A DNA stretch of 64,000 nucleotides from Streptomyces sp. CB01580 (GTDB taxonomy: Bacteria; Actinomycetota; Actinomycetes; Streptomycetales; Streptomycetaceae): positions 184,303-248,302 of the forward strand of contig NZ_LIXJ01000009.1 in the NCBI RefSeq assembly GCF_001905795.1. Reading direction: 5' to 3'. The notes below the pieces were generated by a model. The model was given only the letters and a program-made list of their open reading frames with translations. It made no database searches and was not told the origin of the DNA. Made by a program: the position numbers and the translations under genes. Below are positions 42,650-50,264 of this stretch, piece after piece (position 1 is the stretch's first letter; each line of letters opens with the position of its first letter).

Positions 42650-43042
42650 TCAGACGTCGAGCTGGTCGGCGACCGCCCGCAGCAGGCCGGCGATCTTCTT
42701 GCCGGCCGGCTTGTCCGGGTAGCGGCCCCGCTCCAGCATCGGTGTGATGTTCTCCAGCAGGGTGGTCAGGTCCTGCACGATGGACGCGAGCTCGTCCGGC
42801 TTGCGGCGCTGCGCGGCGGCGACGGAGGGGGTCGGGTCCAGGACCGTCACCGACAGCGCCTGGTCTCCACGCTGGCCTGCGACGACACCGAACTCGACGC
42901 GCTGGCCGGGCTTGAGCGCGTCGACACCGTCGGGAAGCACGGAAGAGTGCACGAAGACGTCGCCGCCGTCGTCGCGGGAGAGGAAGCCGAAGCCCTTCTC
43001 GCTGTTGAACCACTTGACCTTGCCAGTCGGCAAAGCACGCAC
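42650..43042 (-). CDS. Cold-shock domain protein with a C-terminal extension
   Basis: A 130-residue protein. Residues 4-67 form a CspA-type cold-shock domain with both RNA-binding motifs (KVKWFNSEKGFGFLSR and DVFVHSS). It is followed by about 60 extra residues of helical, charged sequence (RRKPDELASIVQDLTTLLENITPMLERGRYPDKPAGKKIAGLLRAVADQLDV) not found in the usual 67-residue Csp. The extension may oligomerise or bind a partner. Start GTG 43042. The upstream leader of over 70 nt has a TTGACT at 43147-43142 as a possible -35. Confidence 0.9.
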   Translation of the reverse strand: MRALPTGKVKWFNSEKGFGFLSRDDGGDVFVHSSVLPDGVDALKPGQRVEFGVVAGQRGDQALSVTVLDPTPSVAAAQRRKPDELASIVQDLTTLLENITPMLERGRYPDKPAGKKIAGLLRAVADQLDV

Positions 43043-43118
43043 CCCATCTCAACCCGTATGCCGGAACAAAGCCTCAGCAGGTCAGGCTATCCAGTGGTGG
43101 TGCTCCCCTGCTGGCAGC

Positions 43119-43147
43119 AGCCTCCCCAGGTGGGGCACCCTAGTCAA
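43119..43147 (-). promoter_or_regulatory. Possible promoter of the cold-shock gene
   Basis: TTGACT (43147-43142) and GAGGCT (43124-43119) are separated by 17 bp, giving a leader of roughly 70 nt. The -10 match is poor. Confidence 0.3.
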
Positions 43148-43231
43148 GCCTGACCATTCGGACCGCTGTCCGGAAACGATGCCTGTGCCGCTCGCCGCAA
43201 CCCGCGGGGCGGTCCTGTCGCCGTCGGGAAC

Positions 43232-43237
43232 TACCCT
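43232..43237 (+). promoter_or_regulatory. -10 box of the small membrane protein gene
   Basis: TACCCT lies 6 bases before the GTG at 43244, leaderless geometry. Confidence 0.4.
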
Positions 43238-43243
43238 GGCGGG

Positions 43244-43468
43244 GTGAGTACTACACCTCCTGGCGCGGGTGACCGGCTGGTCCGTATCGGCGCGATCGTC
43301 TTCTTCGTCGGCGCGCTGGCCACTCTGGCGACGGTGGCCCCGCTGTTCCTCGGCACCCGCCCGCTGCCGTCCATCGCCTGGTCGCTCTGCATGCTGATGG
43401 GCGTCGGCTTCCTGATCGCCGCGGCGGGCGTGGTGCGATCGGTGCGGGCGGGGGCGCGGGAGCGGTAG
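43244..43468 (+). CDS. Small two-helix membrane protein
   Basis: A 74-residue protein with two hydrophobic helices (IGAIVFFVGALATLATVAPLFL and LCMLMGVGFLIAAAGVV) and a short basic C-terminal tail. Typical of conserved Streptomyces small membrane proteins; family and function not recognised. GTG start. Divergent from the cold-shock gene. Confidence 0.75.
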   Translation: MSTTPPGAGDRLVRIGAIVFFVGALATLATVAPLFLGTRPLPSIAWSLCMLMGVGFLIAAAGVVRSVRAGARER

Positions 43469-43634
43469 CGCCGGGGGCGTCGGGGGCGTCGGACACCTGG
43501 CGAACCCGGGTCCGCGCGCCCCGAATGCCCCATGTGTGGCGTGCGTGCCCAGGGTGGGACGCGCGTCCCGCGTGACTGATGTCGCACGTGCGCCTCACGT
43601 GCTCAGTCGCGCAGTTCCGCGGCTGCTCGGCTGT

Positions 43635-44273
43635 TCAGCGCGCGGTGTACGTCTCCAGCCAGGACGGGAACTCCGTCAGTGAGGACAGGACGACGTCCGC
43701 CCCCGCCGCCCGGAGTTCGGCGGCGTCGCAGGGGCCTGTGGTGACCGCGACCGACAGCGCCCCGGCCGTGCGGGCGCCCCGTACGTCGCCTATGTGGTCG
43801 CCCACATACACGGACGCGCCGTGCGCGCGCAGCGCCTCCGCCTTGGCCTCCGCCCACAGGCCGCCGATCAGCGCGTCGGGCTCGATCCCGAGGTGGGTGA
43901 GATGGAGTTGCGCGCTGGGGCGGTACTTGGCGGTGACGACGATCGCCCGGCCGCCCCGCTCCCGGATCGCCGCGAGCGACTCGCGGGCGCCCGGCAGGGC
44001 GGGGGTCGGGGTGATGGCGTGGGCGGGGTAGATCTCCCGGTACCGGTCGGCGCTCGCCGCGACCGCTTCGGCCGGGAACCAGTTCCTCAGCTCGTCGTCG
44101 ACCGGCGGACCGAGCCTGCTCACCACCAGGTCGGCATCGATCCGTGTGCCCGTCTCGGCGGAGAGCGCCAGGTAGGTGGCCTTGATGCCGGGACGGGAGT
44201 CGATGAGCGTCATGTCGAGGTCGAAGCCGACCGTCAGTGCCGCCCGTGGGGGCGTGGGCTGGTGTGCGGGCAT
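43635..44273 (-). CDS. HAD-superfamily hydrolase (phosphoglycolate phosphatase-like)
   Basis: A 212-residue HAD phosphatase: motif I VGFDLDMTLIDS, motif II VVTAKYR (Thr), Lys in WAEAKAEALRAHG, motif III VYVGDHIGDV. The cap between motif I and II is helical (PVDDELRNWFPAE), class C1 like Gph. Substrate not predictable. ATG 44273; GACAAT lies 6 bases before it on the minus strand, another leaderless-style arrangement. Confidence 0.9.
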   Translation of the reverse strand: MPAHQPTPPRAALTVGFDLDMTLIDSRPGIKATYLALSAETGTRIDADLVVSRLGPPVDDELRNWFPAEAVAASADRYREIYPAHAITPTPALPGARESLAAIRERGGRAIVVTAKYRPSAQLHLTHLGIEPDALIGGLWAEAKAEALRAHGASVYVGDHIGDVRGARTAGALSVAVTTGPCDAAELRAAGADVVLSSLTEFPSWLETYTAR

Positions 44274-44446
44274 TCCCCCATTGTCGCGGCCCCGGTCACC
44301 GGCTCGGTGGCCGCGCCCCTCGGGCCCCGGTGAAGGCCCGTGGAACCCGGTGAAGCACCGTCAGACCGGGCGGCTCCCCGGTACGCCCCCGGGCCCCGTT
44401 GCATCCCCCGACCCCGGTCGCCCTCGGGGCGCAAAACGGGCGGTGC

Positions 44447-44466
44447 TTAGACTTAGCCAAGCCTAA
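44447..44466. promoter_or_regulatory. Candidate iron box (IdeR/DmdR type)
   Basis: The segment runs TTAGACTTAG at its left edge and ends CCTAA. Read on the minus strand it is TTAGG-N-TTGGCTAAG-NN-CTAA, matching most of the TTAGGTTAGGCTAACCTAA consensus apart from one extra base. It is in a short A/T-rich patch 40 bp before the first permease of the iron importer, the right place for Fe-dependent repression. Confidence 0.65.
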
Positions 44467-44505
44467 CTTTGCTTCGCCGCTCCGCCCGCCGTCCGATTGG
44501 GTCCG

Positions 44506-45516
44506 ATGTCAGCCGCCGCACCACGCCGCTCCAGACGCGCACTCGTGACGGCGGCGGCCGTCGCGGCGCTGCTGGTGGCGGTGCTCCTCAGCCTGGCCGT
44601 GGGGGCCCGCACCATACCCCCGTCCGAGGTCTTCGACGCCCTGCTGCACGGCGGGGACTCCAACGCCGCCGAAGTCGTCCGGAACATGCGGGTGCCGCGC
44701 ACCCTGATCGGACTGATGGTCGGTGCCGCGCTGGCCCTGGCGGGCACGGTCCTCCAGGGCATCACCCGTAACCCCATCGCCGACCCCGGCGTCCTCGGCA
44801 TCAGTCAGGGCGCTTCGGTGGGCGTGGTGCTGGCCATCGCGTACGCCGGGGTCCACACCCTGGCCGGATACGTGTGGTTCGCCTTCGCGGGGGCGGCGAT
44901 CGCGTCGGTCGCCGTGTACGCGATCGCCTCCAGCGGGCGCGGGGGCGCCACCCCCGTGAAGCTCGCCCTGGGCGGCGCCGCGATCAACGCGCTGCTGCTC
45001 TCGGTGACGACGGGGGTGCTCACGACCAAGGCGTCCGCGCTGGACGAGTTCCGGTTCTGGCAGGTCGGCTCGCTCGCCGGGCGCGAGTCCGTGGTGGTCG
45101 GTCAGATCTGGCCGTTCCTGCTGGTCGGGGCCGTACTCGTGCTGTCCGTCGCGCGCGGCCTCGACGCGCTGGCACTCGGCGAGGACGTCGCGAAGGGGCT
45201 CGGGCAGAAGGTCGCGACGGTACGGATCGTCGGGGGTGTCGGTGCCACCGTGCTGACCGGTGTCGGAGTGGCGGCGGCCGGCCCGATCGCGTTCATCGGC
45301 CTCGCCGTCCCGCACATCGCCCGCGCGATCGTCGGTGCCGACCACCGCTGGGTGCTGCCGACGGCGGCACTGATCGGACCCGTGATGCTGCTCGTCTCCG
45401 ATGTCATCGGCCGTGTCCTGTTCCCGCCGAGCGAGGTCCCGGCCGGGGTGATGACGGCACTGATCGGCGTCCCGTTCCTGGTCACCCTGGTGCGCCGGAA
45501 GGCGGTGCCCGCATGA
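44506..45516 (+). CDS. Siderophore-iron ABC permease (FecCD family), first
   Basis: A 336-residue FecCD/BtuC-type permease with about ten membrane helices. Marks: VRNMRVPRTLIGLMVGAALALAGTVLQGITRNPIADPGVLGISQGAS, FWQVGSL, and AAAGPIAFIGLAVPHIARAIVGADHR. ATG 44506 is preferred over TTG 44497. It forms a heterodimeric channel with the next gene product. All junctions in this three-gene block are ATGA overlaps. Confidence 0.94.
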   Translation: MSAAAPRRSRRALVTAAAVAALLVAVLLSLAVGARTIPPSEVFDALLHGGDSNAAEVVRNMRVPRTLIGLMVGAALALAGTVLQGITRNPIADPGVLGISQGASVGVVLAIAYAGVHTLAGYVWFAFAGAAIASVAVYAIASSGRGGATPVKLALGGAAINALLLSVTTGVLTTKASALDEFRFWQVGSLAGRESVVVGQIWPFLLVGAVLVLSVARGLDALALGEDVAKGLGQKVATVRIVGGVGATVLTGVGVAAAGPIAFIGLAVPHIARAIVGADHRWVLPTAALIGPVMLLVSDVIGRVLFPPSEVPAGVMTALIGVPFLVTLVRRKAVPA

Positions 45517-46616
45517 GCGCGCGGTCGTCGGTCGAGGTGCGGCCCACCGGTCGCCGGATGGCGCCCACCGGGTACCACGTGGTGCGGATCGGGGCGCGCG
45601 GCCGGTTCCTGGTGCACCGGCGGGCCCTCGCCGTCGCCTCCGGTCTGCTCGTCCTGCTGGCCGCCGTCTGCGTCGCGTACCTGTGCGTCGGCGAGAGCTT
45701 CGTGGCGCCCGGCGAGGTCATGAACGTGATCCTGGGCCGGCCGTCCCCGGACGAACTGGTCGTCGGCACGCTGCGGCTGCCGCGCATGGTGGCGGGGCTG
45801 CTGGTCGGGGCCGCGTTCGGGATCGCCGGCGCGCTGATCCAGACCGTCGCCCGCAACCCGCTGGCCAGCCCCGACATCATCGGCATCAGCCAGGGGGCGA
45901 GCGCGCTCACCGTCGGCGCGATGACGTTCGGCATCACCTCGTACACCGTCCTGCCGTACCTGTCCGTCATCGGCGGAGTGGCCGCGGCGGCCCTGGTGTA
46001 CCTGTTCGCCTGGCGCGGCGGACTGCACGCCACCCGCTTCGTGCTCATCGGCATCGGCTTCGCCATCGCGCTGCGCTCGGTCACCACCCTGTTCATGACG
46101 AAGGGCGACTACCTGGTCGCCCAGCAGGCGAAGATCTGGATGACCGGATCGCTCAACGGCCGCGGCTGGGCCGAGGCCGCGCCGATCGGCTGGACGCTGC
46201 TGATCCTGCTGCCCGCGGTGCTGTGGGCGGCGCGGGCGCAGCGCACCGTCTCGCTGGACGACGACACCGCGACCGCTCTCGGGGTACGGCTCGGCCGGGT
46301 ACGGCTGGGGCTCGTCGCCCTCGGCGTCGCCCTGGCGTCCGTGGCCACGGGGACGGCCGGACCGGTCGACTTCGTGGCGCTGCTCGCCCCGCAGATCGCC
46401 CGTCGGCTGACCCGTACCGCGCAGATCCCGCTGCTGTGCTCGGCGCTGCTGGGCGCGCTGATCGTGGTGGCCGCGGACCTGCTGGCCCGCAGGCTCTTCT
46501 CCCCCACCGAACTGCCGGTGGGCGTTCTGACGGCGGCGGTCGGCGCCCCGTATCTGATCTGGCTGATCATCCGCGGTCACGGCGGCGGTCGCGGCCGTAG
46601 TGGAGGTACCGCATGA
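45513..46616 (+). CDS. Siderophore-iron ABC permease (FecCD family), second
   Basis: A 367-residue FecCD permease paralogous to the preceding one: LRLPRMVAGLLVGAAFGIAGALIQTVARNPLASPDIIGISQGAS, WMTGSLNGRGW, and TAGPVDFVALLAPQIARRL. A hydrophilic 40-residue N-terminus precedes the first helix. The start overlaps the upstream stop and the end overlaps the ATPase start. Confidence 0.94.
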   Translation: MSARSSVEVRPTGRRMAPTGYHVVRIGARGRFLVHRRALAVASGLLVLLAAVCVAYLCVGESFVAPGEVMNVILGRPSPDELVVGTLRLPRMVAGLLVGAAFGIAGALIQTVARNPLASPDIIGISQGASALTVGAMTFGITSYTVLPYLSVIGGVAAAALVYLFAWRGGLHATRFVLIGIGFAIALRSVTTLFMTKGDYLVAQQAKIWMTGSLNGRGWAEAAPIGWTLLILLPAVLWAARAQRTVSLDDDTATALGVRLGRVRLGLVALGVALASVATGTAGPVDFVALLAPQIARRLTRTAQIPLLCSALLGALIVVAADLLARRLFSPTELPVGVLTAAVGAPYLIWLIIRGHGGGRGRSGGTA

Positions 46617-47521
46617 GCTCGACCCGTACGCCCGATGCGTCGAACGCGCCCGACGCTCCCGGGGACGCGGCGGCCGTCTCCGGTGGGGCGGGGACGGTCG
46701 GGGCCACCAGCCGGCTCACCGCGCGCGGGCTGACCCTCGCGTACGAGGACCGCACCGTCGTACGCGATCTCGACCTGGCCGTGCCCGACGGCCGGGTCAC
46801 CGTGATCGTCGGTCCGAACGCCTGCGGCAAGTCGACCACCCTGCGGGCGCTCGGCCGACTGCTGCGACCGAGCGGCGGATCGGTGTTCCTCGACGGCACC
46901 GAACTGTCGAGGATCCCCACGCGGCGGATCGCCCAGTCGATCGGTCTGCTGCCGCAGACCCCGGTGGCACCCGAGGCGATCACCGTCTCCGATCTCGTCG
47001 CCCGCGGCCGGCAGCCCCATCAGCACTGGTGGCAGCAGTGGTCGGAGGAGGACGAGCGGGCGGTGACGGAGGCGATGGAGCGCACCGACGTCAGCGCGCT
47101 GGGCGACCGGTCGGTGGACGAGCTGTCGGGCGGTCAGCGCCAGCGGGTGTGGATCGCGATGGCGCTGGCCCAGGAGACCGATCTGCTGCTGCTCGACGAG
47201 CCGACCACGTACCTCGACATCGCGCACCAGGTGGAGGTCCTGGACCTGGTGCGGCGGCTCACCGCCCCCGCGGCGGACGGCACCCGGGGCCGCACCGTCG
47301 TCACCGTGCTCCACGACCTCAACCAGGCCGCCCGGTACGCGGACCACCTGGTCGCGATGAAGACGGGGCGCATCGTCGCCGAGGGCCACCCGAAGGACGT
47401 GGTCACCGCGGAGCTCGTGCACGAGGTCTTCGGGCTGGACGCGGTGATCGTCCCGTGTCCGGTGACGGGTGCGCCGCTCGTGGTGCCGGGGGCGCCCTGG
47501 CAGCCCGCTCCGACATCGTGA
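46613..47521 (+). CDS. Siderophore-iron ABC transporter ATPase (FecE/FepC type)
   Basis: A 302-residue ATPase. Walker A GPNACGKSTTLRALGRLL (Ala-Cys in the loop, common for FepC relatives), Q-loop GLLPQTP, signature ELSGGQRQRVWIAMALAQ, Walker B LLLLDEPTTYLDIAHQ, H-loop VLHDLNQAARYADH. A 35-residue disordered N-terminus is present. It energises the two FecCD permeases. Confidence 0.95.
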   Translation: MSSTRTPDASNAPDAPGDAAAVSGGAGTVGATSRLTARGLTLAYEDRTVVRDLDLAVPDGRVTVIVGPNACGKSTTLRALGRLLRPSGGSVFLDGTELSRIPTRRIAQSIGLLPQTPVAPEAITVSDLVARGRQPHQHWWQQWSEEDERAVTEAMERTDVSALGDRSVDELSGGQRQRVWIAMALAQETDLLLLDEPTTYLDIAHQVEVLDLVRRLTAPAADGTRGRTVVTVLHDLNQAARYADHLVAMKTGRIVAEGHPKDVVTAELVHEVFGLDAVIVPCPVTGAPLVVPGAPWQPAPTS

Positions 47522-47742
47522 ACGCGCGGACCACGACCCCGCGGGCCATGTCCTGTGCGGGCCGTCTCGTACAGACCGTGTCCGTACGAGCCGTGTCCGT
47601 CCGCGCGAATCGCTGCCCGCGCCTGTGCCCGCACCCCCAGCCCGCACCTGCACAACCATGCCCGTACCCGTAACAGCGCCCGGAGCCGTGCCCGTATCGG
47701 CGAGAGCACCCCACCCTCGACACCCTCGATGAAAGGCCGACC

Positions 47743-48726
47743 ATGACCACCCTCACCCGGCGCCGGGGTCTCTCCCTCGGCGCGCTCGCCCTGACCGGCG
47801 CGCTCGCGCTCTCCGCCTGCGGTTTCTCGGACTCCGGCAGCTCCTCCGAATCCGGTGGTGACGCCGCCTCCGCCAAGACCCGCACCGTCAGGACGGCCAT
47901 GGGCGACGTGAAGGTCCCCGTGAACCCCCGGCGCGTCGTGGTCCTCGACACCGGTGAGCTGGACTCCGCGCTCAGCCTCGGCGTGCGGCCGGTCGGCGCG
48001 ACGCACTCGGCGACGGAGGACGGCTTCCCCACCTACCTGCCCGCCGAGTGGACCAAGGGCATCGAGGTGGTCGGCGAGATCGCCAACCCCAACCTGGAGA
48101 CCGTCGCCTCGCTGAAGCCGGACCTGATCCTGACCAGCAAGGTCCGTGACGGCGACCGTTACGAGCAGCTCGGCGCGATCGCCCCCACCGTGATGACGGA
48201 GTCCACCGGCTCCGCCTGGAAGCAGAACTTCCAGCTGCACGCGCAGGCCCTCGGCAAGGAGAACGAGGCGAAGAAGGTCGTCGCCGCGTACGACGCCCAT
48301 GTCGCGGAGGTCACGAAGGTGCTCGGCGGCAAGGAGAAGGCCGCCGCGACCGAGGTCAACTTCGTCCGGTTCGTCGAGGGCGCCGACATCCGCATCTACG
48401 GCAAGCAGAACTACATCGGCTCGATCCTCGGCGACCTCGGCCTCGGCCGCCCGGCCATCACCGACAAGGCCAAGGACGGCTTCTCGTACGACGTGTCCTC
48501 CGAGAAGATCGACCTCGCGGACGCGGACGTCATCTTCACGTCGACGTACGGCAGCCCGGAGAAGGCGGGAACGAAGAAGACGATGAACAGCGGCCTGTGG
48601 AAGGGGCTGAAGGCGTCGAAGGCCGGAAAGGTCTTCGAGGTCGACGACCGCCTGTGGATCGCGGGCATCGGCTACACGGCCGCGGACAAGATCCTCGACG
48701 AGCTGCGGACGGACATGACGAAGTGA
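47743..48726 (+). CDS. Siderophore-binding lipoprotein (FecB/FepB family)
   Basis: A 327-residue solute-binding lipoprotein of the iron importer. The signal RRRGLSLGALALTGALALSAC has a lipobox Cys26 and a twin-arginine-like start, so Tat export is possible. The domain is class III: PRRVVVLDTGELDSALSLGVRPVGA, SLKPDLILTSK, a long linking helix, and IYGKQNYIGSILGDLGL. It probably captures ferric hydroxamate siderophores; no biosynthesis cluster is in the window. A 221-bp gap of repetitive GC-rich DNA with no gene separates it from the ATPase, and a hairpin follows. Confidence 0.94.
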   Translation: MTTLTRRRGLSLGALALTGALALSACGFSDSGSSSESGGDAASAKTRTVRTAMGDVKVPVNPRRVVVLDTGELDSALSLGVRPVGATHSATEDGFPTYLPAEWTKGIEVVGEIANPNLETVASLKPDLILTSKVRDGDRYEQLGAIAPTVMTESTGSAWKQNFQLHAQALGKENEAKKVVAAYDAHVAEVTKVLGGKEKAAATEVNFVRFVEGADIRIYGKQNYIGSILGDLGLGRPAITDKAKDGFSYDVSSEKIDLADADVIFTSTYGSPEKAGTKKTMNSGLWKGLKASKAGKVFEVDDRLWIAGIGYTAADKILDELRTDMTK

Positions 48727-48811
48727 CAGTGCGGCGGGGCGATTCGCATATCGCGCCGGTCTGCCCGGTGCCCCGGCCCGCCCCGCGACGTACCGCCGGG
48801 TGACATGACCC

Positions 48812-48851
48812 AAGCCCCGCCGCGCTCCCGACCGGGGGCGCGACGGGGCTT
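48812..48851 (+). terminator. Terminator of the iron importer
   Basis: AAGCCCCGCCGCGC / GCGCGACGGGGCTT arms with one mismatch and a short loop, ending in TT, about 85 bases past the lipoprotein stop. Confidence 0.75.
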
Positions 48852-48913
48852 TCGTCGTGTGCGGAAGTCAGTACGGCGCGGCGGCGCGGAGTCGGGCGGG
48901 ACCTGACGGACAG

Positions 48914-49171
48914 TCATGCCGCGTCGAACTCTCCCGACTTGATGCGCGCAACGAACGATGCGCACGCATGGGCGGGGATGGTCGGCACCGTGTTGCGACG
49001 ACCCCTGGGATCCGTCGTCGCCCAGGAGACGTTTACGGATCGATCCCAGTTGTTCGGCACCTGCGGGCTCCCACGCTTCCCTCCATCACCCGCCCGGCCT
49101 GCGCCCTTGGTGGGCGGGCTGGTGCACTCGCCGGACTTGGCGGATATTGACCAGATGGGCACATGGGACAA
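48914..49171 (-). pseudogene. DUF397-like fragment
   Basis: An 85-codon frame whose last 45 residues match the DUF397 pattern: VPNNWDRSVNVSWATTDPRG, then ACASFVARIKSGEFDAA corresponding to the usual AWxAFVxGVKxGEFD ending. The N-terminal half (MSHVPIWSISAKSGECTSPP) does not show the normal KSSYS segment, and the start overlaps the divergent oxidase by 17 bases. DUF397 proteins usually pair with an XRE regulator, absent here. Either a divergent gene or a remnant. Confidence 0.45.
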
Positions 49172-50237
49172 GTCTGACGAGATGCTCGTCCATCAAGACG
49201 AGCCCTACAACGCCGAAGCGCCTCCTGGCGCCCTCCAATCCCAGATCACCCCCCTGGACACCTTCTACGGCCGCAACCACGCGCCGATCCCCCGCATCGA
49301 CTCGGCGAACTGGCGACTGCGAGTGGAAGGTCTGGTCGATCGTCCGCTGGAGTTGTCGATGGACGATCTGCGCCGCTTCCCCGAGCGGACGGTGGCGGCG
49401 ACACTGCAGTGTGCGGGCAACCGCCGCTCCGATCTCATCGAGGTCCGCGACATCCCCGGTCAGGTCCCCTGGGGCCCCGGAGCCATCTCCACCGCGAAAT
49501 GGAGCGGGGCGAGCCTGGCGGATGTGCTCGCCGAGGCAGGAGTGCGGCCGGAAGCCGCCCACATCGCTTTCACCGGCGCCGATGTTTCACAGCGGGCCAC
49601 TCCGCCCCAGCCCTTCGGCGGCTCTCTGCCGTTGGCCAAGGCAACCTCCAGCGAGGTGCTCCTGGCCTGGGCCATGAATGATCAGGCGCTGCCCGCCGCG
49701 CACGGCGCTCCGCTACGCGTGATCGTCCCGGGCTGGATCGGCGCCCGCAGCGTCAAATGGCTCCATCGCATCAGCGCACAGGCCGAACCGACCGACAACT
49801 ACTTCCAGACCGAATACAGCATCCTGCCGCCCGAAGCCGACCCCACGGCGGCTGAACCGGGCGTCGGCATCACCCTCGGTCCGGTCGGTATCCACTGCGC
49901 CATCCTGCGGCCCGGCAAGAACGCCCACCTGGCCTCCGGGCCGATCGAGGTAAGCGGATTCGCCTTCGCCGGGGACGACCGGACCGTGGCACGCGTGGAT
50001 GTCTCCACCGACCGCGGCCACACCTGGACCCACGCGGATCTCGACCCGCCGGAGAACCCCTGGACGTGGCAGCACTGGCGCACCACGCTCACCCTGCCCC
50101 CGGGCGAGGCCGAGCTCGTCGCACGCGCCTGGGACTCCGCCGCGGCCGTGCAGGCCGAATCCCCGGCAGCCGTCTGGAACCCCAGGGGATACGCCAACAA
50201 CGCCGCGGCTCACCTGCACGTCACGTGCCGTCCGTGA
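49155..50237 (+). CDS. Sulfite-oxidase-family molybdopterin oxidoreductase
   Basis: A 360-residue protein with the sulfite oxidase Mo-cofactor domain. TLQCAGNRR carries Cys86, the Mo ligand; PWGPGAISTAKWSGASL, PLRVIVPGWIGARSVKWLHRI, then a C-terminal Ig-like dimerisation domain (DVSTDRGHTWTHADL, WNPRGYANNAAAHLHV). No signal peptide or heme domain, so it resembles cytoplasmic plant-type enzymes; the electron acceptor is unknown. ATG 49155 (MGTWDKSDEMLVHQDEPYNAEAP) is the family-like start; the frame is open further upstream through the antisense DUF397 fragment. Lower GC and more A/T-ending codons than its neighbours suggest acquisition. Confidence 0.9.
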   Translation: MGTWDKSDEMLVHQDEPYNAEAPPGALQSQITPLDTFYGRNHAPIPRIDSANWRLRVEGLVDRPLELSMDDLRRFPERTVAATLQCAGNRRSDLIEVRDIPGQVPWGPGAISTAKWSGASLADVLAEAGVRPEAAHIAFTGADVSQRATPPQPFGGSLPLAKATSSEVLLAWAMNDQALPAAHGAPLRVIVPGWIGARSVKWLHRISAQAEPTDNYFQTEYSILPPEADPTAAEPGVGITLGPVGIHCAILRPGKNAHLASGPIEVSGFAFAGDDRTVARVDVSTDRGHTWTHADLDPPENPWTWQHWRTTLTLPPGEAELVARAWDSAAAVQAESPAAVWNPRGYANNAAAHLHVTCRP

Positions 50238-50264
50238 CCGGACGTCGTGGTGGATCTTCCGTCC

